DNA of 64,000 nt from Flavobacterium fryxellicola. Lineage in GTDB: Bacteria; Bacteroidota; Bacteroidia; Flavobacteriales; Flavobacteriaceae. The stretch covers positions 1 to 64,000 of the forward strand of contig NZ_FRDK01000008.1 in NCBI RefSeq assembly GCF_900143245.1, in the 5' to 3' direction. The position numbers and the translations under genes are program-made. A model generated the notes under the pieces. The model was not told the DNA's origin, searched no databases, and worked only from the letters and a program-made list of their open reading frames with translations. This document shows positions 1 through 8,167 of the stretch, in pieces. Numbering within the stretch: position 1 is the first letter of the stretch; every line of letters begins with the position of its first letter.

Positions 1-33
1 TATTTAAAGGAACGTTTGCCGTTGTTGCGGGTG

Positions 34-63
34 CAAAACTAACACCTTTATACCGTTATTCAA
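34..63 (-). promoter_or_regulatory. Strong leftward Bacteroidota-type promoter, possibly of an rRNA operon
   Basis: On the minus strand TTG (61-63) is followed after 19 nt by TAGTTTTG (34-41), an exact match to the Bacteroidota TAnnTTTG -7 element with legal spacing. Transcription would start near position 28 and leave the window to the left. The leader (GCACCCGCAACAACGGCAAA, then GTTCCTTTAAATA) resembles the leaders found before 16S rRNA genes in this phylum. The promoter is seen directly; the rRNA assignment is inference. Confidence 0.6.
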
Positions 64-460
64 GCTTTTTATTCGCTTTTTTTTATCGCTTTCTTTATAC
101 CGCCTTTAACTCGCTGAAAATACGCTTCTTGAAAAAAAAGTTTTTTCTGATCTCTCGCTTCACTTCCTAAGCAAAGCATGCGAAAATGACCAAAATCTAG
201 TTTTTTTATCATTATATCCCTCTAGGAGCGATTGGAAATGCAATCCCTTTGAGACATTTATTGGTTCTCTAAGTCGCTTTGGTAGGATCACAGACAGGAT
301 TATCCTGAAATTAGGTCCTTTGCCTGCACTATCATCTGAGATAGGTTAAGCTTTTTATCGTCTGGGCAGTTGTTCCTTGTTTGTTTATTGCGGTACTTAT
401 TATAGGAAGACATTTTATACCTACCTATATATAAGGTACACCGAATTCTAAATCAATTAT
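64..460. other. Intergenic stretch, no gene recognised
   Basis: AT-rich sequence with many TTTTT/GCTTT tracts, lying upstream of the leftward promoter. An open frame runs from the left edge to a stop at 168-170, but its composition is low-complexity and it overlaps the promoter on the other strand, so it is not called. Nothing else is recognised. Confidence 0.5.
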
Positions 461-469
461 ACAACTCCC

Positions 470-556
470 CGCGTTAGGGATAGTAGCGCAAAGCCCGCAG
501 CCAAGTGAAGTGTAACGCAACTTGACGAGGACTTGTAGCGAATAGCCCGGCCCTTT
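470..556. repeat. Dispersed flank-conserved hairpin repeat, copy A (divergent)
   Basis: The left part GTTAGGGATAGTAGCG (473-488) and right part GAGGACTTGTAGCGAATAGC (527-546) resemble the ends of the elements near 31750, 52700 and 63745. A short internal stem CAAGT/ACTTG is present. It is the most divergent of the four copies. Confidence 0.45.
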
Positions 557-559
557 ATA

Positions 560-601
560 AAAAAGAGGCTACTACCCATTTAGATAATAGCCTCTTTTTT
601 A
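560..601. terminator. Bidirectional Rho-independent terminator
   Basis: Inverted repeat AAAAAAGAGGCTA ... TAGCCTCTTTTTT with an A-run on one side and a T-run on the other. It lies 60 bp past the stop of the leftward acyltransferase gene and can end transcription from either side. Confidence 0.75.
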
Positions 602-660
602 TAATGGGAAACGCCCAAGTTATTATTATTACTAGGTTCACGCATTTATTAAACCGCTGC

Positions 661-1470
661 TTAATATTCCCACCGGCGTGTTTTATTCAATTCTTCTTGT
701 TCTTTGATAATTTCAGTTGGTATCACTTTGAGGAATGAACAATGTTGCTCTATAGCATATTCGATTTTTTCAACAATTTCCTCAACGGTATCCATATCGT
801 AATCAATATCCAAAGGCTCTTTAATAATGAAGGATTGAAGTATGCCTTTCTTTTTCATACGCAATCCTTTTTTATCAAATGAACGACGGAAGCCATCGAT
901 CACAATAGGAACAACAATGGGTCTGTGCTGTTTTATAATATGAGCCGTTCCTTTACGAACTGGCTTAAACGATTTAGTTGTCCCTTGAGGAAAAGTTATA
1001 ACCCAACCGTCTTTTAAAGCAATTTTAATGTTTTCAGTATCATCTGGATTAATGTCTTTTTTCTCTAAAACATCAATTCCCTTAGCTCTCCAAGTCCTTT
1101 CGACTGTAATTGCGCCTGCATAAGCCATAATTCGCGGCAACAACCCTGCCTGCATTGTTTCTTTTGCAGCTACATAATAAATGTTCATTTTTGGCTGCCA
1201 GAGATAACATACATTTTTAATAGAATCATCACGACCGCTGAGACTTGCATTAAAAACATGGAACATTGCTACAACATCAGCAAAGTACGTTTGATGATTC
1301 GAAATAAAAAGAACATTAGTATTGGGTAAATTCCTTATAATTTCTGAACCTTCAATTTGCAATTCGTTGAAACCTCTATATCGCCGATGCGTGATGGCTC
1401 CAAAAATCCTAATTAACCATTTCTTTAAAAACAGTATGTGACCAAAAGGATTTCTCTTAAATAACCCCAT
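661..1470 (-). CDS. 1-acyl-sn-glycerol-3-phosphate acyltransferase family protein (PlsC-like)
   Basis: Probable phospholipid acyltransferase that would transfer a fatty acyl group to a lysophospholipid at the inner membrane. The acceptor motif region is NHQTYFADV (about residues 78-86). Its H-to-D spacing is HX5D, one longer than the textbook HX4D, so the catalytic pair is slightly atypical. A second block, FPQGTTKSFKPVRKG (about 159-173), corresponds to the FPEGTRS motif with E replaced by Q. At 269 residues it is a normal size for the family. It is the last leftward gene before the terminator at 560-601 and has 87 bp between its ATG and the NUDIX gene. Substrate specificity cannot be read from the sequence. 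Confidence 0.8.
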   Translation of the reverse strand: MGLFKRNPFGHILFLKKWLIRIFGAITHRRYRGFNELQIEGSEIIRNLPNTNVLFISNHQTYFADVVAMFHVFNASLSGRDDSIKNVCYLWQPKMNIYYVAAKETMQAGLLPRIMAYAGAITVERTWRAKGIDVLEKKDINPDDTENIKIALKDGWVITFPQGTTKSFKPVRKGTAHIIKQHRPIVVPIVIDGFRRSFDKKGLRMKKKGILQSFIIKEPLDIDYDMDTVEEIVEKIEYAIEQHCSFLKVIPTEIIKEQEELNKTRRWEY

Positions 1471-1557
1471 AAAATTATATGTTTTTTATATTAAGCAAAC
1501 CTACGAAATTAATTTTTGATTGTTTTAGTATTCTAAAATCGTTGCTTACCATCCAAT

Positions 1558-2202
1558 TCAAGAATATAGCACTTTTTTTAAAACTTCTTTCAATTCGCTA
1601 AGCATCATTGCTGTTGCTCCCCAAACGATGTGATTTTCAATTTTAAAAGCAGGAACATTACTCTCAACTGAATAGGATGTTGAAATCTTAGTCTCAACAA
1701 CAATTGAATCACTTAAAAAAATAGACAGCGGCAATTCAATTATGTCCGCTACCTCTGAAGGCTGCGGTACAAATACTAGTTCGTCTTTACTAATGCCTAA
1801 AAAAGGATGCACCATAAAGTTACTGGGTGGTATATATAATTGTGTAAAAGGTTTAACTATTTGTATTTTATCTGGATGAATGCCAACCTCCTCGTGGGTT
1901 TCGCGCAACGCTGTGTAAGCAAAATTCTCATCCTCGACTTCGTATTTACCTCCTGGAAAGGCAATTTGAGCAGAATGCACCCCTTTGCATGAATTCCGAA
2001 CAATCAATACCAGATGTGTAATTTCATTTTTAGGATAAAAAAGCATCATTACTGCAGCTATTCTTGCATTTTTATCGCTAAAATTAATTTGTTTTACACT
2101 TTGTAAGCGCTCCAATGGTGCCATTTTAATGTGTGCATCAAAGGCAGGGAGCTTTACATCAAGTATTTTAGGAACAATCTGTAAAAATTCTTGAAAATCC
2201 AT
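1558..2202 (-). CDS. CoA-pyrophosphatase-type NUDIX hydrolase
   Basis: Hydrolase of a nucleoside-diphosphate-linked compound, most likely CoA or its derivatives. The NUDIX box spans about residues 84-108 and ends RETHEEVGI. It is preceded by the UPF0035-type region (LIVRNSCKGVHSAQIAFPGG) typical of NudL/CoA-specific enzymes. The glycine-to-RE spacing matches NudL rather than MutT. The ATG at 2202 is chosen over an upstream TTG. It is convergent with nothing and divergent from the DUF4268 gene, with 93 bp of shared upstream DNA. Family assignment is firm; the CoA substrate is inferred from the UPF0035 motif. Confidence 0.85.
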   Translation of the reverse strand: MDFQEFLQIVPKILDVKLPAFDAHIKMAPLERLQSVKQINFSDKNARIAAVMMLFYPKNEITHLVLIVRNSCKGVHSAQIAFPGGKYEVEDENFAYTALRETHEEVGIHPDKIQIVKPFTQLYIPPSNFMVHPFLGISKDELVFVPQPSEVADIIELPLSIFLSDSIVVETKISTSYSVESNVPAFKIENHIVWGATAMMLSELKEVLKKVLYS

Positions 2203-2295
2203 AATCAAAGTCTATTTTTGCACATTGAAATTTAATATAAATATAGTCTAGAAAATACCGTTACACAAATTTTCTGATACCAAAAGTCATACACG

Positions 2296-2736
2296 ATGTA
2301 CAGCAAAGAAGAAACACAAAGGTTAAAACGCGAATTCTGGGTTGAATTTTCGGAAAAATTCCCTCGGAAATGGTTGTTGTACGACACTAAGATCAAAGAT
2401 TTTTCTTTTAAATTTTATGTAGATAATAAAAAGGCTCAAGTTTTAATAGCTATAGAACAGCGAAGCGATGAAAAAAGAATTGCTTATTTTGAAAAACTGG
2501 AATCTTTAAAAAACATTCTGGAAGAGGAATTCATTAAAGATTTGGTTTTTGAAAGAGAGCACACATTGGAAAGTGGTAAAACGATTAGCCTTATTTGGGT
2601 TGAAAAACTAGGCGTTGGCGTTAGTAACAGAAAATACTGGCAGGAAATTTTTGAATTTTACAATGATAAAATGAATGCCTTGGAGCTATTTTATTCAGAG
2701 TATGACGGATATATTAAAGATATTGAAAAATTTTAA
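2296..2736 (+). CDS. DUF4268 domain-containing protein
   Basis: Soluble 146-residue protein with no signal peptide or membrane segment. The whole length looks like a DUF4268 domain: a charged N-terminal helix (KEETQRLKREFWVEF), an alternating strand/helix core and the WVEKLGVGVSNRKYW region. DUF4268 is often compared with nuclease-like folds, but no catalytic residues can be assigned here, so no activity is claimed. It is a single rightward gene between two leftward units, and the gene ends 51 bp before the convergent 134-residue secreted-protein gene. Confidence 0.75.
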   Translation: MYSKEETQRLKREFWVEFSEKFPRKWLLYDTKIKDFSFKFYVDNKKAQVLIAIEQRSDEKRIAYFEKLESLKNILEEEFIKDLVFEREHTLESGKTISLIWVEKLGVGVSNRKYWQEIFEFYNDKMNALELFYSEYDGYIKDIEKF

Positions 2737-2787
2737 AAACGAGTAAGAAAACATAAATAGGAATGTATTATTCAACTTGAGATTCAA

Positions 2788-3192
2788 TCACATATTGAAT
2801 ATATTATAAAGTATTATCCTATTACCATAATTAATGTACAGTTGTTTTCTATTTTCTTGCTTTTTTCTGGTAATGATCGACACTGTACAATCGACTCCCT
2901 CGTTATCTTTACATGTAAATGTATAAACGGTATCTGTTTCATTTTCCTCAATAGGTTGGTACTCTACAATCTCAAAAAGTTGGATAATTTGAGAATAAAC
3001 GACAATTCTACTTTTATTGGTATCTAATGTAATTAAAATATTAACTAAATTTAAATCAGACCATTTCCCCCATTTCCCTTTTTCATTTTTCTCTAAAACA
3101 CTAAAGCCTGAAGTTTTAAACTTATAGTTTTGTCCATAAGAATGTTGTACTCCTAGAATCAAAAAAAGTAGAATAATATATCTTTTTATCAT
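2788..3192 (-). CDS. Hypothetical secreted protein
   Basis: Not recognised. The 134-residue product has a clear N-terminal signal peptide (MIKRYIILLFLILGVQHSYG, then Q) and a small beta-rich mature domain of about 113 residues with one Cys pair-like motif (TCKDNEGVDC). Its ATG lies 3 bp after the stop of the nitronate-monooxygenase-like gene, so it is almost certainly co-transcribed and probably translationally coupled to it. The function is unknown; small secreted proteins of this size are common in Flavobacterium. Confidence 0.6.
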   Translation of the reverse strand: MIKRYIILLFLILGVQHSYGQNYKFKTSGFSVLEKNEKGKWGKWSDLNLVNILITLDTNKSRIVVYSQIIQLFEIVEYQPIEENETDTVYTFTCKDNEGVDCTVSIITRKKQENRKQLYINYGNRIILYNIFNM

Positions 3193-3195
3193 GGC

Positions 3196-4140
3196 TTAAA
3201 ATTGAAAATTGGTTGCCTCTGTTCTTGCGCATTCAAAATCGGCAATCATTTCTTGGATGATTTCAGCAGCTGGTTTTATCTCGTGAATAAGACCTGCAAT
3301 TTGACCGATTTCTAACTCTCCTTCGATTAAATCGCCTTCAAACATGCCTCTTTTTGCTCTAGCTCTTCCTAATAACGTAACTATTTCATCTTTTGTTGGA
3401 CAAGTTTCATATAAATCCTGTACCTCTTGATAAAACTTATTTTTAATTAACCGAACGGGAGCAAGTTCCTTCAATGTTAATTGCGTATCTCCCTCCTTAA
3501 CCTTTACAATCGTTTCCTTGAAATTATCATGAGCTGACGATTCTATTGACGCAGCAAATCTACTCCCAACTTGAACTCCATCCGCACCAAGAACCATGGC
3601 TGCCAGCATGCCGCGACCGGTAGCAATACCTCCGGCAGCAATCAACGGAATTGAAATTTTTTCTTTCACCATAGGAATAAGTGTCAGTGTTGTGGTTTCC
3701 TCTCTACCGTTATGGCCTCCAGCTTCAAATCCTTCGGCAACAATTGCGTCTACACCAGCATCTTCTGCTTTCAATGCAAAAACGGAGCTACTTACGACAT
3801 GCACTACCGTTACCCCATTTTGTTTCAAGAATGACGTCCATGTTTTTGGATTACCCGCTGATGTAAAAACTATTCTAACCCCTTCCTCTACGATAATTTT
3901 CATTATTTCCTCAATGTTGGGATACAACATTGGAACATTTACTCCAAATGGTTTTGAAGTAGCTTTTTTACATTTTTGAATGTGTTGTCGCAAGACTTCG
4001 GGGTACATAGAACCAGCACCAATAAGTCCTAAACCACCAGCGTTACTCACGGCACTAGCTAATTTATAACCACTATTCCAGATCATTCCGCCTTGAATGA
4101 TAGGATATTTAATTTTGAAAAGTTCGGTGATTTTATTCAT
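3196..4140 (-). CDS. Nitronate monooxygenase-like FMN-dependent TIM-barrel protein
   Basis: Cytoplasmic flavoprotein of the 2-nitropropane dioxygenase/FabK superfamily. Visible family features are the N-terminal PIIQGGM motif (about residues 14-20), AGGLGLIGAGS (35-45), the central VAEGFEAGGHNG segment holding the conserved His, and the FMN-phosphate motifs LIAAGGIATG and GADGVQVGSRF. At 314 residues it has the usual length. Related proteins act either on nitronates or as enoyl-ACP reductase II (FabK); the sequence alone does not decide between them. It sits in a tight leftward unit: 15 bp after the subtilase gene and 3 bp before the small secreted-protein gene. Confidence 0.8.
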   Translation of the reverse strand: MNKITELFKIKYPIIQGGMIWNSGYKLASAVSNAGGLGLIGAGSMYPEVLRQHIQKCKKATSKPFGVNVPMLYPNIEEIMKIIVEEGVRIVFTSAGNPKTWTSFLKQNGVTVVHVVSSSVFALKAEDAGVDAIVAEGFEAGGHNGREETTTLTLIPMVKEKISIPLIAAGGIATGRGMLAAMVLGADGVQVGSRFAASIESSAHDNFKETIVKVKEGDTQLTLKELAPVRLIKNKFYQEVQDLYETCPTKDEIVTLLGRARAKRGMFEGDLIEGELEIGQIAGLIHEIKPAAEIIQEMIADFECARTEATNFQF

Positions 4141-4155
4141 GTGGTATTGATGCTG

Positions 4156-5769
4156 TTATTTTTTTATTATTTTTCCACTTGTAGAGAAATTGTCGGATTC
4201 CAATTTATAAAGATACATTCCTTGATTCAACGCTTTTAAAGAAATTACAGCTGATTGAGGCGTTACTTTTTGTTCTAAAATTTTCTGTCCTAAAATAGTA
4301 TAAATAAAAACGGTTCCACTTTCAAATTTTGTTGGCAAAGAAACGGAAATAGAATCAGTGGTTGGATTGGGATAAATTATGAAGTCATCTTTAGAAAAAG
4401 TCTCCGTAGACAATTGGTTGCGAACAATCAGTCCAAAATCAGGAATTCCATATCCATACTGATTGTTGGGAGTTAAAAATTTATCGGATGATTGAAGCAC
4501 CAATTCTTTAATTTGTTGATTTGTTTTTTGTGGAAATGCTTGCCATAAACAAGCCACCATCCCAGCCATTATTGGCCCAGAAAAAGAAGTCCCATTTGCA
4601 GTTACAATATTCCCAGCTGCATCTGAAACAACTGCAGCTTGACCTTGCGCCATGATGTCGGGTTTTATTCTACCGTCAGATGAGGGCCCTACTGAACTAA
4701 AGGAGGTAACTATTTCTGCTGAGTTCACTGCCCCTACAGCAATCACGGAAACAGCATCTGCAGGTACGGCAACATGTGGATCAGATGTACCACCTGAATT
4801 ACCCGCCGAAGTCACCAGAATCATTCCTCTGCTAAATGCAATTTCCGCACCTCTAGACATGAATGCTGTTGTACCATTCATTTCACTATAGGTATGGTTG
4901 TATGCTTCGTTATCAAAATCAAAATATCCTAAAGAGGTATTGATAATATCTACCCCTAAACTATCTGCTTTTTCTGCTGCTTCAACCCAAAGGGATTCTT
5001 CCACAGGATTTTCAGATGTATCATCTTCTGTTATAAATAAATAATAGGAAGCATCTGGGGCTGTTCCCACTAATGAATTTTCTTTATAACCTCCCATTGC
5101 GGAGAGTACAGAGGTTCCATGCGAGACACCAGTGTAAAAATCTGGATTTCTCAACACAAAATTATAACCACCCAAAATTTGGTCATTGGTTCTTAATTTT
5201 TGGAAAGGTTGTGTTGTATTGACACCGGGAAAGCCTGCATCCATAATAGCAATTACTTTTCCGGAGCCCGTGTAGTTTTGTTGGTGCATTACTTGCCCGT
5301 TGAGCATTTGGATCTGATTTGAAGAGCTTCCATACGCATAATCCACTTTTGTCTTCTTGGTCTTATTCCCTTGCTTTACCTTACTTGATTTCGCGATTTT
5401 ACCAATTTGATTTAACGACTTATCAGCAAAATCAACTTTACTGACAAATGAAAGCAGTGCTAAGTCGTGTATTTTAGCCTGTGTTCCTCGTACATGAAGC
5501 GCATTTAGCCATTTAGATTTAGCCATTACAGTAATACCGGTGGTCGCTTTTACTTGAGTACTATAAGAAGCCTCAACTGGAACATCTTTAAAATCTAAAA
5601 GAATATTTTGACTGCTTCTTCTATCTAATGCTCTCTGAGAAAGCATTTTCAATGGTGCATCGACATAGGATTGAAAACTAGGCTTTGCATTGAAATATAC
5701 CCAAGCATCCTGCTGCGAAAAACCGGCAGTTGTAGCCCATAATAAAATAAATATATAGAATTTTCTCAT
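4156..5769 (-). CDS. S8 subtilisin-like serine peptidase with type IX secretion sorting domain
   Basis: Exported protease. The signal peptide is MRKFYIFILLWATTAGFS; the ATG at 5769 is preferred, although an in-frame ATG four codons upstream (5781) is possible. The catalytic triad is visible: Asp177 in AIMDAGFPG, His217 in VSHGTSVLS and Ser395 in NGTSFSGP, with the oxyanion Asn in SAGNSG. The C-terminal ~75 residues contain IYPNPTTDS and end GMYLYKLESDN...KIIKK, a type A T9SS sorting domain, so the enzyme should cross the outer membrane by T9SS and be cleaved or anchored there. It leads a leftward unit with the flavoprotein and a small secreted protein. The substrate is unknown. Confidence 0.9.
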   Translation of the reverse strand: MRKFYIFILLWATTAGFSQQDAWVYFNAKPSFQSYVDAPLKMLSQRALDRRSSQNILLDFKDVPVEASYSTQVKATTGITVMAKSKWLNALHVRGTQAKIHDLALLSFVSKVDFADKSLNQIGKIAKSSKVKQGNKTKKTKVDYAYGSSSNQIQMLNGQVMHQQNYTGSGKVIAIMDAGFPGVNTTQPFQKLRTNDQILGGYNFVLRNPDFYTGVSHGTSVLSAMGGYKENSLVGTAPDASYYLFITEDDTSENPVEESLWVEAAEKADSLGVDIINTSLGYFDFDNEAYNHTYSEMNGTTAFMSRGAEIAFSRGMILVTSAGNSGGTSDPHVAVPADAVSVIAVGAVNSAEIVTSFSSVGPSSDGRIKPDIMAQGQAAVVSDAAGNIVTANGTSFSGPIMAGMVACLWQAFPQKTNQQIKELVLQSSDKFLTPNNQYGYGIPDFGLIVRNQLSTETFSKDDFIIYPNPTTDSISVSLPTKFESGTVFIYTILGQKILEQKVTPQSAVISLKALNQGMYLYKLESDNFSTSGKIIKK

Positions 5770-5898
5770 CGGTGTCGTCATTTGTTTGCCATCAAGATTT
5801 CAACATTAGTGCATTGAATCGTGAACAAAGCTATATTTATTTTATTCTTTCATTTCTAGGTAAACTAACTGTTAGATTTCCGTAATTTAAGACACAAA

Positions 5899-7086
5899 CT
5901 AAGAAATTACTCCCGAACCTATTAATTCATCTCCTACGTACCAAGCTGCAAATTGTCCTTCGGTTATTGCTGATTGAGGTTCATCAAAAGCCACGAACAT
6001 TCCGTTTTCAAATTGATGCAAGGTGGCGCTTTGCAAGGGCTGTCTGTATCGGATTCTAGCCATTACCTGCATAGTCTCTCCTTTGGCTAGAGCCAAATCT
6101 TTACGAATCCAATGTACTTCCTCTTTTTCAATACGTAACGCTTTCTTAAATAATCCGGGATGCTGACTTGTTAATCCGGTATAAATCGTATTGGTCTCCA
6201 CATTAGTAGCTATAATAAATAATGGATCCGTTGTACCACCAACATTTAAGCCTTTTCGTTGCCCAATGGTGAAATAATGAGCTCCTTGATGCTTTCCTAC
6301 TATCTTTCCCATTTCTGGGGTATAGGAAATTTTTTCAGCCTCCAATTTTACATCTTCTTCAAAACTTAGGCCTACTTTTTTCTCCAAGTTGTAAATAGGG
6401 TCATCTTTATCAATTTGGATAATAACGCCCACTTTGGGTTGTAATTTTTGTTGTAAAAAATCTGGCAACCGTACTTTTCCAATGAAACATAACCCTTGTG
6501 AATCTTTCTTTTCAGCAGTAATCAAATCCATTTGTCCAGCAATTTCTCGAACTTCTGGCTTTGTCAATTCTCCGATTGGAAACAACGATTTTGATAATTG
6601 TTCCTGTGACAATTGGCAAAGGAAATACGATTGGTCTTTGTTAGTGTCCGCACCTGCTTTTAGCTGAAATACCGTTTGACCGTTCACTTCGATTTCGCTT
6701 TTTTGACAATAATGCCCTGTAGCAACAAAATCAGCGCCAAGACTTAAGGCAATTTTCATAAAAACATCAAATTTTATTTCGCGATTACAAAGTACATCTG
6801 GGTTTGGAGTGCGCCCTTTTTCATATTCGTTGAACATATAGTCCACGATTTTCTCTTTATATTCTTCACTTAAATCGACTGTTTGAAAAGGAATCCCTAA
6901 TTTTTCTGCTACTAACAACGCATCATTACTATCTTCCAGCCAAGGACACTCATTAGAAATAGTAACAGAATCGTCATGCCAATTCTTCATAAAAAGACCA
7001 ATCACTTCATATCCTTGCTGTTGCAACAAATATGCAGCAACACTTGAATCTACTCCCCCTGAAAGTCCAACAACAACACGCTTCAT
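5899..7086 (-). CDS. mnmA: tRNA-specific 2-thiouridylase MnmA
   Basis: Cytoplasmic enzyme that adds the 2-thio group to the wobble uridine of tRNA-Lys, tRNA-Glu and tRNA-Gln, using ATP and sulfur delivered as persulfide. The PP-loop GLSGGVDSS begins at about residue 7. The two catalytic cysteines are Cys100 ([12 protein letters not shown]) and Cys200 ([10 protein letters not shown]), and the family motif GHYC lies at about residues 124-127. At 395 residues the length is slightly above the usual ~370. The ATG at 7086 is chosen over a GTG two codons upstream. It lies 72 bp downstream of the YwqK-like gene on the same strand. Confidence 0.95.
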   Translation of the reverse strand: MKRVVVGLSGGVDSSVAAYLLQQQGYEVIGLFMKNWHDDSVTISNECPWLEDSNDALLVAEKLGIPFQTVDLSEEYKEKIVDYMFNEYEKGRTPNPDVLCNREIKFDVFMKIALSLGADFVATGHYCQKSEIEVNGQTVFQLKAGADTNKDQSYFLCQLSQEQLSKSLFPIGELTKPEVREIAGQMDLITAEKKDSQGLCFIGKVRLPDFLQQKLQPKVGVIIQIDKDDPIYNLEKKVGLSFEEDVKLEAEKISYTPEMGKIVGKHQGAHYFTIGQRKGLNVGGTTDPLFIIATNVETNTIYTGLTSQHPGLFKKALRIEKEEVHWIRKDLALAKGETMQVMARIRYRQPLQSATLHQFENGMFVAFDEPQSAITEGQFAAWYVGDELIGSGVIS

Positions 7087-7158
7087 CTTCACAAAATTAT
7101 AATTTTATAAGGTTGCAAAGTTACAAAAGATTTATAACAGTATTAGTTAAGAGTTTCG

Positions 7159-7875
7159 TTATTTGTTTTTGCCTTTTACTGCCTTTTCTTGAAAATTCAT
7201 ATTGGTTTCTTTGATCAGCTTTCCCTTTTCAAAAAACTGCCAAATTCCGGATTTTTTTCCATTTAAAAATTGTCCTTTGGAAGCTAAATTACCAGTAGAC
7301 TCCTTGAAAATTGCTGCACCGTGATACAAATTATTCTTGAAATTAGATTCTTCCAGCAACACTCCCTTCTCTGTGTATTTTTTATAAAAACCATTTTTCA
7401 AATTGTTTTTATAATTAATTTCTTCTGCTACTTTGCCACTAGAATAAAAAACTGTGCGAAGCCCCTCTAGTTTTCCTTTACTATAATTTTCGGTGGTCAT
7501 TGTGTTTTTGGAGGCCAAGTGGTAATATTTCCACTGTCCTTCAAATAATTTATTTACCACTTTACCTTCACTAACTTTATTGTTTTTTTGATCATAAAAA
7601 ATGGTGAATGCTGAATTATCTATTGGATTAAACTCTCTAGTAGCAATTACCGACTTAGCTTTGGTATCATCATAAAAATTAAAAATTCCTGTTTCTTTAC
7701 CGTGATCAAAACTCCCTTCATATCTTGGTCGTTTTGATTCCTCATAAAACCCTTTCCATACTCCATGTTTTTTTCCTTTTTCGTCTACTTTGTTAAAATC
7801 AGCTTGCGACAGGCAATTTTGACAGAAAAGCACACTAATTAAAAGGGTAAAAAACTTAATTTGATATTTTTTCAT
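7159..7875 (-). CDS. YwqK/MORN-repeat family secreted protein
   Basis: Exported 238-residue protein. The ATG at 7875 puts a signal peptide (MKKYQIKFFTLLISVLFCQN, ending at LSQA) at the N-terminus; an upstream in-frame start would add 20 hydrophilic residues and is rejected. The mature part is a chain of MORN/YwqK-type repeats, visible as K-x-G-x-W/F turns (KHGVWKGFY, KETGIFNFY, FEGQWKYY, LEGLRTVFY, LKNGFYKKY, KKSGIWQFF). The family is often labelled a toxin-antitoxin antitoxin from one Bacillus example, but nothing here supports that role. It is probably a periplasmic or surface repeat protein. Confidence 0.75.
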   Translation of the reverse strand: MKKYQIKFFTLLISVLFCQNCLSQADFNKVDEKGKKHGVWKGFYEESKRPRYEGSFDHGKETGIFNFYDDTKAKSVIATREFNPIDNSAFTIFYDQKNNKVSEGKVVNKLFEGQWKYYHLASKNTMTTENYSKGKLEGLRTVFYSSGKVAEEINYKNNLKNGFYKKYTEKGVLLEESNFKNNLYHGAAIFKESTGNLASKGQFLNGKKSGIWQFFEKGKLIKETNMNFQEKAVKGKNK

Positions 7876-8130
7876 CACTACTTTATATTTATACACTATT
7901 ATAGAACTAAAATTGTACTCTTTTATTTTAAGCAAATTTACAAATTTACTACACTAGGAGTTTATTCAAATATGCTGAGTCATACAGCTAAATTATTGAG
8001 AACTAATAAAAGTCCAAATCAATAGCTTCACTAAATCTCATTAAATTATTGTTGCTTCCTTATCTAATCAATACGGAATCACTCGAGAGCTAAATCCTGA
8101 ATCCTATTTAAGTTCAGGACAAATTGAACA

Positions 8131-8160
8131 AAAAAAAGCTCTCATTTCTGAGAGCTTTTT
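8131..8160 (-). terminator. Rho-independent terminator of yidC
   Basis: Stem AGCTCTCA/TGAGAGCT with a 4-nt loop and flanking A/T runs. Read on the minus strand it ends in a T-run 8 bp beyond the yidC stop. Confidence 0.85.
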
Positions 8161-8167
8161 AGATAAA

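Noticed and set aside
3..170. Open frame running from the left edge to a TAA
   Set aside because: Low-complexity Phe/Arg/Lys-rich translation with no family features, lying over the leftward promoter and its leader.
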